A stretch of 10,486 bases of DNA from Oscillospiraceae bacterium. GTDB taxonomy: Bacteria > Bacillota > Clostridia > Saccharofermentanales > Saccharofermentanaceae. The position numbers and the translations under genes are program-made. Of the stretch, positions 4,880 through 10,486 are shown in pieces (within the stretch, counting starts at the first letter, position 1; each line of letters begins with the position of its first letter). The stretch is taken from contig CACZPC010000120.1 in assembly GCA_902782985.1 (NCBI GenBank), positions 1 through 10,486 on the forward strand, in the 5' to 3' direction. Under the pieces are notes generated by a model. It saw only the letters and a list, made by a program, of their open reading frames with translations, was not told the DNA's origin and did not search any database.

Positions 4880-7624
4880 TCAAGCCTGATAGAATGTACC
4901 GGACGTGCTTCCGGGAGCAGGTGTTCCTGCAGGTACAATGAGGATCTCAATACCCTCGAGTCTGTAAGCATAACCTGCACTACCACAGGATTCACCGTCA
5001 CATGCCCAGCCTGTCCAGCCGAAGTTCTGTACGTGTGTTCTGTAATAGATATCATACTCGTCGGCATTCACACCCGTAAGCTGGATCTGGATAGCCTCAA
5101 GTCTCAAGGACTGACCTTCCGTACCCGAGAAGCCGCCGTCCGATGTCCAGCCGTCTTCCCATCCGATATTCTGGATGTGAGTCCTGTATTCTACGCCTAC
5201 GCCGTCAAGACCGTTAACACTGATGTGGATACCCTCAAGTCTCAAGGATCTTCCGGTCGTACCTGCACAGAGACCGTCTGTAACAGCTGACTGCCATCCG
5301 ATATTCTGAACGTGCGTATCGTAAGAGATATAGTTTACAGACTGTCCCTTGGGAACGATCTTAATCTGCATACCCTCAAGTCTCAATGACTGTCCGGATG
5401 TACCTGCAGTCTCACCGTTCTTTACCCAATCCATCCAGCCGATGTTCTGGACGTGAACTCTGTAGTAGATATCATAGTCGGCAGCAGCAGAACCCGTAAG
5501 TTCGATCTGCATAGCCTCAAGACGCAGGCTGTGTCCCTGAGTACCTGAAGCCTCACCGTTATAGTGCCAGTCAGACTCCCAACCGATATTCTGGATGTGA
5601 GTCTTATATCTGACTCCGAGATCAAGGTTAGACTGTACATTGATCGCCATAGCCTCAAGTCTTAAGGAACGGCCTTCCGTACCGGCCATAGCTCCGTCAT
5701 AGACGTAGTCCTGCCAACCGATATTCTGAACATGAGTGCTGTAATTGACCGATACATCGGAACGTGTAGCACCGAGGACCGAACCGGGTGCGGAAGGAGC
5801 CACAGCAGATCCTACTGCAGATGCTGCCGAAGAGCTCGAAGAGCTCGAAGAACCTGAGGAGCTCGAAGATCCGGATGATCCGGAGGAACTTGAAGAACCT
5901 GATACACCGGAATAATAGAGAACTACGTTGTCATTATTACCCTGTGTTCCCGGACCGTTACCGCCGACAATCGAAGAATAGGAAGCAGCACCGTCAAGGT
6001 TGAAGATCTTATTGACTGAGGCCTGAAGTTCGCCCGAAGTCATGCGGCCGTGAGGATAGCAATAATCACCGAAAGGCTCCAGAACTCCGAACTGCATAGC
6101 CCATGTGAATGATGCCCAGCCGTAGTATTCAATATCGTAAAAATCGCTGTACCAGTCTGTTCTTCCGTAATCAAGTGCGACACCGAATCCCATATAACCT
6201 GCAAATCTGTGAGCCATAAGAGCAAAATCCTCTCGGCTGACCAGATCATTCGGGCAGAAAGAATCAGAACAGATATACGGATAACCGAAGCAGATATTGT
6301 ATGTCTCTGCCCAAGCTACTGCCTCTTCATAAGAAGTACCGTTTACATCATTAAATCTGGAGCCTCCGCCTACAGATGGAGATCCTGCAGCTTCATAAAG
6401 AGCCTGAACAGCCTGACCTCTCGTTACAAAGGAAGAACCGGAATGTCCGTCATTAGTTGTCGTATAGCACTCGGAAACGATCGAAGGATTGCCGCCGGAC
6501 GTAACAACAGTCTTACCGTCATCAACAACTACACAGTGTGTAAGATCACAGAAATATTCATCTGTTCCGCCGAATTCGATAGTGTATGAATGAACGTCAC
6601 CGAGATGAGATTCATGAGCATATGCACCCTCGTTATAGGTCTTGATGAGATAAGGATTATTACTTATGTTGACCGAAGGAAGATCACGCATACCGTATGC
6701 ATAGAGATTATAAAGCTGCGGATTACCCGAAAGATCAAGAGATGTCAGTTGATAATCGCAATCAAGTCGAAGATCTGCAAGTCTTGGGTTATTTCTTACG
6801 TTAATAGAAGTAAGATTATCGTTAAAACCCGCGATAAGGAGCATAAGATCAGGCTGATTACTCATATCAAGACTCGTACAGTTAGTCTTTGCGCAATTAT
6901 ACATTTCAAGTCTTGTATTATTGCTGAGATCAACATTTCCGATCCCCCAGTTATCCCAGATGTCGAGTCTCTTAAGAAGAGGATTATTGGTAACATCAAT
7001 GGATGTAAGGTGATTACTGAAGCAATTCAGTTCGCAAAGCAACGGATTATTGCTTACATCAAGACTATAAAGACCGCAGTTACTGCAGAACAGATTCTCA
7101 AGCTGAGGATTGTTGCTGATATCAATGCTTCCGAGATTCGGATTATTATTACACTCAATGTAAGCGAGATTCGGATTGCCGGAAAAGTCGATCGAAGTCA
7201 GCTGATTACCGAAGCAGTATACCCATTCAAGATTAGGAAGATCGGTAAGATCAAGCTCGGTAAGCTGATTATTGGAACACCATATACCCGTAAGATTGGG
7301 ATTCTCGGAAAGATCAAGCTCGGTGATCCTGTTATTAAGACACCAAAGTCCGATCGCATTCGGGAAGTATTTGATTCCCTCAACCGAATAAACATTGCTG
7401 TTCTCACACTTAATGTTGTTAACAATGCCACGCTCGCTGTCAGAAAGATAACCATTACCGTCCGTATCATAAACCCTGACACAGTTTCTGAAATTCGGAT
7501 CCGGGAAATGTGCGCCGTCGATGGCAATACCGTTTCCAGCCGCAAATACAGGTAACCCGCCCGTACATTGAAGCATGATTCCCGCAGTAAGCGCGGATAC
7601 AATCATTTTAGATAAACTTTTCAT
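4880..7624 (-). CDS. Large secreted surface protein: LRR, SLH-like segments and six ChW repeats
   Basis: A 914-residue exported protein. Residues 1-29 are a signal peptide (basic start, hydrophobic core, VFA-A cleavage). An EF-hand-like loop YDTDGNGYLSDSE sits at about 52-64. Eleven leucine-rich repeats of 21-22 residues (about 95-330) follow the scheme LTSLDLSxNPxLxxLxCxxN with a recurring Cys. Residues 393-545 resemble SLH modules (VTRGQAVQALYEAAGSP; FNDVNGTSYEEAVAWAE; CPNDLVSREDFALMAHRFA; WYSDFYDIEYYGWAS), with the first apparently incomplete. A Ser/Gly linker (about 573-610) leads to six ChW repeats (about 627-905), each built around THVQNIGW and GTxGxSLRLEA. SLH modules usually hold proteins to the wall, and LRR and ChW modules are usually taken to bind partners or polysaccharides, so an adhesin or surface-binding role is likely; no catalytic domain is visible. 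The ATG at 7624 has GGAAAGGA 8 nt upstream. The frame runs 21 codons further upstream, but that extension would place extra residues ahead of a complete signal peptide. Confidence 0.93.
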   Translation of the reverse strand: MKSLSKMIVSALTAGIMLQCTGGLPVFAAGNGIAIDGAHFPDPNFRNCVRVYDTDGNGYLSDSERGIVNNIKCENSNVYSVEGIKYFPNAIGLWCLNNRITELDLSENPNLTGIWCSNNQLTELDLTDLPNLEWVYCFGNQLTSIDFSGNPNLAYIECNNNPNLGSIDISNNPQLENLFCSNCGLYSLDVSNNPLLCELNCFSNHLTSIDVTNNPLLKRLDIWDNWGIGNVDLSNNTRLEMYNCAKTNCTSLDMSNQPDLMLLIAGFNDNLTSINVRNNPRLADLRLDCDYQLTSLDLSGNPQLYNLYAYGMRDLPSVNISNNPYLIKTYNEGAYAHESHLGDVHSYTIEFGGTDEYFCDLTHCVVVDDGKTVVTSGGNPSIVSECYTTTNDGHSGSSFVTRGQAVQALYEAAGSPSVGGGSRFNDVNGTSYEEAVAWAETYNICFGYPYICSDSFCPNDLVSREDFALMAHRFAGYMGFGVALDYGRTDWYSDFYDIEYYGWASFTWAMQFGVLEPFGDYCYPHGRMTSGELQASVNKIFNLDGAASYSSIVGGNGPGTQGNNDNVVLYYSGVSGSSSSSGSSGSSSSSGSSSSSSSSAASAVGSAVAPSAPGSVLGATRSDVSVNYSTHVQNIGWQDYVYDGAMAGTEGRSLRLEAMAINVQSNLDLGVRYKTHIQNIGWESDWHYNGEASGTQGHSLRLEAMQIELTGSAAADYDIYYRVHVQNIGWMDWVKNGETAGTSGQSLRLEGMQIKIVPKGQSVNYISYDTHVQNIGWQSAVTDGLCAGTTGRSLRLEGIHISVNGLDGVGVEYRTHIQNIGWEDGWTSDGGFSGTEGQSLRLEAIQIQLTGVNADEYDIYYRTHVQNFGWTGWACDGESCGSAGYAYRLEGIEILIVPAGTPAPGSTSGTFYQA
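4907..5746 (-). repeat. Tandem duplication of a three-ChW unit (2 x 420 bp)
   Basis: The six HxQNxGW motifs begin at residues 631, 676, 724, 771, 816 and 864. Each of the last three is exactly 140 residues after its partner in the first three. Partner repeats also share flanking words: IELTG/IQLTG then YDIYYR, and IKIVPKG/ILIVPAG. The array is therefore two gapless copies of a 140-residue triplet rather than six independent repeats. The DNA copies have diverged visibly. Confidence 0.85.
5828..5905 (-). repeat. Ser/Gly-codon low-complexity linker
   Basis: Short imperfect repeats of GAGCTCGAA and related units encode the Ser/Gly-rich linker between the SLH-like and ChW parts. Several different Ser codons are used, so this is selected composition as much as simple slippage, although repeat-length variation between strains is plausible. 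Confidence 0.7.
6635..7342 (-). repeat. Eleven leucine-rich repeats
   Basis: The repeat starts (TELDL, TSIDF, GSIDI, YSLDV and similar) fall at about residues 101, 122, 143, 165, 186, 207, 229, 250, 272, 294 and 316, giving a 21-22 residue period. Most repeats end in NP or NN and carry a Cys in the following strand. Confidence 0.85.
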
Positions 7625-8027
7625 CTGATTTATCCTTTCCCCTATAATAAAAATACCATTAACCATTTGTTCACAAAAAGCACACATATTACCACAATTG
7701 ATTTTTTAATATGTGCCATAGTTGCAAACGCCAATGTAAAAAGGACTAAATCCGTACAAACCCCACCGTTTTCAACCCTTTTCAGAGCTTTTTATAACGC
7801 TCGTTAACCATCACTACTTTACTACGTACAAGTCCGGTTGTCGATACGGAAATTCAAAAAGTTGTTACAAATCCGCCACATTGTCAGTAATTGCACAAAT
7901 ATAACGGGCAAAATCTATGCGATTTATTTAATTATCATTAAGAATGTGAATAGTCTCATCGAAAAGCTATGTATCCGCGGACGCAGTTGCATCGCCCTTT
8001 CAAAAGACAATTTCAAATGGAATCAGC
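7625..8027 (-). promoter_or_regulatory. Long intergenic region upstream of the LRR/ChW gene
   Basis: About 400 bases hold no gene I can support. An inverted repeat CACATATT/AATATGTG (7683-7690 and 7708-7715, 17-base gap) lies about 60 nt before the start codon. A weak promoter candidate on the minus strand, TTGGCG (7734-7729), 17 bases, TATTAA (7711-7706), overlaps one arm of it. The word TTGTTACAA (7862-7870) also occurs at the NlpC/P60 promoter (2017-2025). I recognise no riboswitch. Confidence 0.3.
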
Positions 8028-8066
8028 ACAAAACAAAAACCCCGCAACCACTGTGGTTACGGGGTT
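8028..8066 (-). terminator. Intrinsic terminator of the tRNA-Thr gene
   Basis: A 13-bp stem (8038-8050 with 8054-8066), with one G-U pair on the minus strand and a 3-base loop, is followed by TTTTTGTTTTG. It lies just beyond the tRNA 3' end. Confidence 0.92.
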
Positions 8067-8072
8067 ATAGAT

Positions 8073-8148
8073 TGGAGCCGATTGCGAGACTCGAACTCGC
8101 GACCTGCTGATTACAAATCAGCTGCTCTACCAACTGAGCTAAGTCGGC
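8073..8148 (-). tRNA. trnT: tRNA-Thr(UGU)
   Basis: A 76-nt tRNA on the minus strand with encoded CCA (8075-8073). The D-arm is GCTC/GAGC, the anticodon stem GCTGA/TCAGC encloses loop TTTGTAA with anticodon TGT (reading ACA and other ACN codons), and the T-arm is GCGAG/CTCGC with a TTCGAGT loop. The acceptor stem GCCGACT/AATCGGC pairs at six of seven positions; position 6-67 is C-A. It stands alone with its own promoter and terminator. Confidence 0.96.
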
Positions 8149-8164
8149 GTCTTACGCGTGAATG

Positions 8165-8194
8165 ATTATATATTGAAGTCAGGCAAAATGTCAA
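8165..8194 (-). promoter_or_regulatory. Consensus sigma-A promoter of tRNA-Thr
   Basis: Minus-strand TTGACA (8194-8189) and TATAAT (8170-8165) are both perfect, spaced by 18 bases. Transcription would start near 8158, about 10 nt before the mature tRNA 5' end. Confidence 0.9.
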
Positions 8195-8222
8195 CATCTT
8201 TTTTCATAAAATAAAAGAGTTC

Positions 8223-8723
8223 CTAGATTCCCGGAAAACGCTTGATCTCACCGATCCATTCTTCGTATCGCTTCATATCATTTCGAGCTAAGGCGGAATC
8301 CCCGGGACACCCTGTTCTTACAGCACACGATCTTCCAAACGAGGCACCGTCGCACAGCTCTTTGATACCGGTGATATAATCTCCGACAGCACCGCTGTAT
8401 GTGGCGAGGATATAGACCTTTCTGCCGCGCCAGTCAATATCTGACAGATATGTTCTTACTTCTTCAGGAGCAGCGGACATCCATATGGGAAAAGCAAGTA
8501 TTATCACTCCGTATCCGTCTATCATGCTGTCCGGAGGATACACGGGCGCTATTTGACCCTTTTCCTTCCTGTTGACAATGATCCTTTCAAGCTCTCCGGG
8601 ATCATCCGGGAATAAGGTGCGCGGCCTTATTTCCGTAAGATCGCTCCCGAGCAAAGAAGCGGTCTTCTCCGCCCAAGATCTCGTATTTCCGGAATGGCTG
8701 AAATAAACTACGATACTGCTCAT
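8223..8723 (-). CDS. Flavodoxin-family protein
   Basis: A 166-residue cytosolic FMN-binding electron carrier or small quinone/iron-related reductase. The first strand and phosphate loop read SSIVVYFSHSGNTR (2-15), the SxSGNT signature being at 9-14. The 60s loop (PIWMSAAP, 79-86) supplies Trp81 for stacking on the flavin, and the 90s loop is TYSGAVGDY (108-116). Length and motifs fit the flavodoxin_4-like group common in Clostridia. Electron partners cannot be told from sequence. The ATG at 8723 opens directly on the first beta strand, as usual for the family; a TTG six codons upstream has no ribosome site either. There is no recognisable Shine-Dalgarno before the ATG, and a TATAAT sits only 6 nt away. 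It is transcribed divergently from the kinase-like operon and convergently to nothing; the tRNA promoter follows its stop. Confidence 0.9.
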   Translation of the reverse strand: MSSIVVYFSHSGNTRSWAEKTASLLGSDLTEIRPRTLFPDDPGELERIIVNRKEKGQIAPVYPPDSMIDGYGVIILAFPIWMSAAPEEVRTYLSDIDWRGRKVYILATYSGAVGDYITGIKELCDGASFGRSCAVRTGCPGDSALARNDMKRYEEWIGEIKRFPGI

Positions 8724-8748
8724 GATTGGATTATATCTCAAATATTAA

Positions 8749-8757
8749 TGTTATAAT
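8749..8757 (+). promoter_or_regulatory. Extended -10 promoter of the 8785-10281 operon
   Basis: TGTTATAAT matches the extended -10 form (TG, one base, TATAAT) perfectly. No good -35 box lies at 16-18 bases upstream, which an extended -10 can tolerate. Transcription would start near 8764, about 20 nt before the start codon. Confidence 0.6.
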
Positions 8758-8784
8758 ATTTATATCGAAAGGCACGGTGTATAT

Positions 8785-9723
8785 ATGGCGATCATCACCA
8801 TCTCCCGCCAAAGCGGAAGTCTTGGAGACGAACTGGCAAATTATCTCAAGGAAAAACTGGGTTGTGAGATCATCTCCCGCAGTTATGCGATGGAAAATTT
8901 CTTCGGCGAACTCCCCGATGAGGAGATCGACCGTTTAAATGAAAGTGCCAAATTCTTCCTGGACAAGATGAACGGTACGGATATCACCTATAAGGATCGC
9001 CTTATGGAAGCTCTTAAGGATAAGGCCGATAACTCGGAAGATCTGATCGTACTGGGCATTGGCGGATGCGTGATCCTAGGAGAACGTGAGGACACGATCA
9101 ATATCAGGGTATATGCCGGTGAGGATACCAGATGCGGCAGGATTTCAAAGAGATACAATCTCAGCCATGAAGATGCCGCCTCCACGATCGCCATCGGTGA
9201 CAGAAAGCATAAGAGATTTGTAAGTTTTCTTTTTAATACCGATCTTTCTTCGCCCGAGCTTTATGACCTCACATTAAATACGGATAAGCTCTCGGTAGAG
9301 GAATGCGCCGATGCGGTCTTATCACTCGCTTCAAAGCACGATAAGCGTCTCAGGATAAGCCGCGAGACAATGGACAACAACTCTATAGATCACCAGAGCC
9401 GCACCCCTGTATTTAAGAATCCGACAGAAGAGGAATTTGCCCGCATCCTCGATATGTACAATATCGAATGGATGTATGAGCCGAAGACATTCCCCATCGA
9501 GTGGGATGCGGAAGGAAATATAAAGATGGCCTTCTCTCCCGATTTTTATCTTCCTAAGTTCAATATCTACCTTGAGCTTACGACGATGGAGCAAAAATAC
9601 GTAACCAAGAAGAACAAGAAGGCAAGGATGGTCATGGAGCTCTACCCCGGAACGAATGTAAAGATCGTTTATAAAAAAGACTTCCTGGCACTTGTCGAAA
9701 GATTAAAACAATTCGGAGGTTGA
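8785..9723 (+). CDS. Cytidylate-kinase-like domain fused to a putative PD-(D/E)XK-like domain
   Basis: A 312-residue protein in two parts. Residues 1-185 match the cytidylate-kinase-like family (Cytidylate_kin2): MAIITISRQSGSLGDELA at the start, DLIVLGIGGCVIL at 86-98, a lid region RCGRISKRYNLS around 116-127, and the typical YDLTLNTDKLSVEE ending (160-173). The P-loop is GSLGDE where relatives have GSGGRE, so the basic residue is Asp. Residues about 205-310 look like a restriction-endonuclease fold: helix EEEFARILD (215-223), YEP (231-233), FSPDFYLP (250-257) and IYLELTTMEQ (261-270). Asp253 and Glu264 fit the PD and E positions, but the Lys of ExK is Thr266. It could be an inactive or structural nuclease-like domain. 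The ATG at 8785 has weak GGTG 5 nt upstream. The downstream phosphoribosyltransferase starts 6 nt after the stop, with its ribosome site inside this gene's last codons. I do not know the cellular role. Confidence 0.8.
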   Translation: MAIITISRQSGSLGDELANYLKEKLGCEIISRSYAMENFFGELPDEEIDRLNESAKFFLDKMNGTDITYKDRLMEALKDKADNSEDLIVLGIGGCVILGEREDTINIRVYAGEDTRCGRISKRYNLSHEDAASTIAIGDRKHKRFVSFLFNTDLSSPELYDLTLNTDKLSVEECADAVLSLASKHDKRLRISRETMDNNSIDHQSRTPVFKNPTEEEFARILDMYNIEWMYEPKTFPIEWDAEGNIKMAFSPDFYLPKFNIYLELTTMEQKYVTKKNKKARMVMELYPGTNVKIVYKKDFLALVERLKQFGG

Positions 9724-9729
9724 TGACGG

Positions 9730-10281
9730 ATGCCGTCTGTATTGCAGGACAGTATTGAGATAAAGAAGATAGTCTATGATGAGGAGACCATAAGAAAGCG
9801 GGTAAAGGAGCTCGGCAGGCAGATCACCGAAGATTACAAGGATGAAGAACTGGTCGTTATAGGAGTCATCAAGGGCTCGCTGTATTTCTTCTCCGATCTT
9901 ACAAGAGCGATCGATCTCCCGCTTAAGATCGATATGATAGGATTCGGCAATATACCCGATACGACTTCAAAGACAGGTGTAGTGCGCATCACAAAGGATA
10001 TCGATATAGATATCACCGATAAGCACGTACTGATCGTAGAGGACGTAATAAGGACCGGTCTTACCACGGCATATCTCATCTCCAATCTCGAGAGCAAGAA
10101 GCCGAAGGACATCACACTTTGCACGATGCTCCTGAATCCGAACAGACTTCTTATGACGATCCCGGTAAAGTATTACGGCTTCGAGATCGATGACAGATGG
10201 CTCCTCGGATATGGTCTTGACAGAAAAGAGATCGGCAGGAATCTTCCCTACATAGTGGAACTTCAGCAAAAGGATCAATGA
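9730..10281 (+). CDS. hpt: Divergent hypoxanthine phosphoribosyltransferase family protein
   Basis: A 183-residue cytosolic protein of normal HPRT length, collinear with bacterial Hpt. Canonical Hpt makes IMP or GMP from hypoxanthine or guanine plus PRPP. Retained features are the start IEIKKIVYDEETIRKRVKELG (9-29), the PPi loop VIKGS (46-50), the acidic pair Glu104-Asp105 of the PRPP loop, Trp157 at the base-stacking aromatic position, Asp164 (GYGLD) and the NLPYI ending. Altered features: the PRPP loop reads EDVIRTGLT, with Arg108 where the proposed catalytic Asp (Asp137 in human HPRT) normally stands. Asn136 replaces the Lys that reads the purine 6-oxo group. The flexible loop lacks the usual Ser-Tyr (GFGNIPDTT, 71-79). 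A changed substrate or lost catalysis is therefore possible. GGAGG (9715-9719) lies 10 nt before the ATG, within the upstream gene, so the two are co-expressed. Confidence 0.88.
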   Translation: MPSVLQDSIEIKKIVYDEETIRKRVKELGRQITEDYKDEELVVIGVIKGSLYFFSDLTRAIDLPLKIDMIGFGNIPDTTSKTGVVRITKDIDIDITDKHVLIVEDVIRTGLTTAYLISNLESKKPKDITLCTMLLNPNRLLMTIPVKYYGFEIDDRWLLGYGLDRKEIGRNLPYIVELQQKDQ

Positions 10282-10293
10282 TGATACAAAAAG

Positions 10294-10331
10294 AAAGATC
10301 CCTCGGTGATTACCGAAGGATCTTTTTATAT
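10294..10331 (+). terminator. Intrinsic terminator of the hpt operon
   Basis: AAAGATCC/GGATCTTT (10294-10301 with 10318-10325), one C-A mismatch, then TCGGT/ACCGA (10303-10307 with 10312-10316) and a 4-base loop. TTTTTATA follows on the plus strand. On the minus strand TTTCTTTTTG follows, so it could also stop transcription arriving from the right. Confidence 0.9.
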
Positions 10332-10486
10332 AAATAGCTCCAGCGAACCTTACCACAGTACTTCGAACTCATCCGGCACCCTTTGTAACTCCACGAGCCT
10401 TCTGTGATATCGCAACGACTACTTGACTGCTGCGACTCAAATCTCACACCGTGCAACTCATGTCTCCCATTCACCGCATATTTTAA
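10332..10486. other. Unassigned right edge
   Basis: No gene is supported here. A minus-strand frame is open from the window edge to a TAA at 10312-10310, but it ends inside the hpt terminator hairpin, is Ser/Cys/Arg-rich and matches nothing I know. Short words such as GAGTTGC, GAGTCGC and GAGTTAC recur on the minus strand without a clear period. Confidence 0.3.

Noticed and set aside
4903..5740. CRISPR array or DNA-level tandem repeat in the regularly spaced words CCTCAAGTCT and CCGATATTCTG
   Set aside because: The spacing follows the ChW protein repeats, in frame, with diverged DNA; it is coding sequence.
6590..7555. Long plus-strand frame opposite the LRR repeats
   Set aside because: It is an antisense shadow: its apparent repeats (RIxxKI and the like) mirror the repetitive LRR codons, and it has no ribosome site or recognisable domain.
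7625..7687. 21-residue N-terminal extension of the LRR/ChW protein
   Set aside because: It would precede a complete signal peptide; GGAAAGGA is correctly placed for the ATG at 7624.
7838..8110. Plus-strand frame of 90 codons
   Set aside because: It runs through the tRNA terminator and into the tRNA-Thr gene and has no convincing ribosome site.
9967..10356. Minus-strand frame opposite hpt
   Set aside because: It crosses the hpt terminator and lies mostly antisense to a well-supported gene; no family resemblance.
10310..10486. End of a convergent minus-strand gene at the right edge
   Set aside because: The frame stops inside the terminator hairpin, has odd composition and matches nothing known; too weak to call as a gene without sequence beyond the window.

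Overview
The window reads as chromosomal DNA of a Gram-positive anaerobe of the class Clostridia (Bacillota), probably a gut- or rumen-type Lachnospiraceae/Oscillospiraceae relative. The evidence is AGGAGG-type ribosome sites, intrinsic terminators with U-tracts, a large exported protein with clostridial hydrophobic-W (ChW) repeats and S-layer-homology (SLH)-like segments, an SH3/NlpC-P60 wall hydrolase and an Lsa-type ABC-F ATPase. No phage, IS element or CRISPR array is visible.

Layout. Positions 1-437 (minus) hold the 5' part of a two-helix membrane protein that runs off the window. Positions 670-1953 (minus) encode a secreted NlpC/P60 hydrolase, with a terminator at 616-647. Positions 2055-3524 (minus) encode an Lsa-like ABC-F ribosome protection protein. 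Ahead of it, 3525-3721 contains a sigma-A promoter with a palindrome in its spacer, a six-residue leader ORF and an attenuator that can be drawn base by base. Upstream are an overlapping pair, a membrane protein (4097-4702) and a hotdog thioesterase (3718-4107). A strong terminator at 4808-4842 closes the next unit, a 914-residue exported LRR/SLH-like/ChW protein (4880-7624). A roughly 400-base intergenic stretch then leads to tRNA-Thr(UGU) at 8073-8148 with its own promoter and terminator. A flavodoxin gene (8223-8723, minus) diverges from a plus-strand two-gene operon (8785-10281): a cytidylate-kinase-like protein fused to a putative PD-(D/E)XK-like domain, followed immediately by an HPRT-family phosphoribosyltransferase and a terminator. 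The last ~160 bases hold no gene I can support.

How the parts work together. The NlpC/P60 and LRR/ChW proteins belong to the cell surface. The ABC-F gene is probably an antibiotic-inducible self-protection gene: a ribosome stalled on the leader ORF would mask one RNA segment and prevent terminator formation. The most unusual part is the 8785-10281 operon. Its kinase P-loop, nuclease ExK motif and HPRT catalytic/base-recognition positions all differ from the textbook residues, so its chemistry cannot be read off the family names. That operon and the ABC-F leader are the two places most worth following up.
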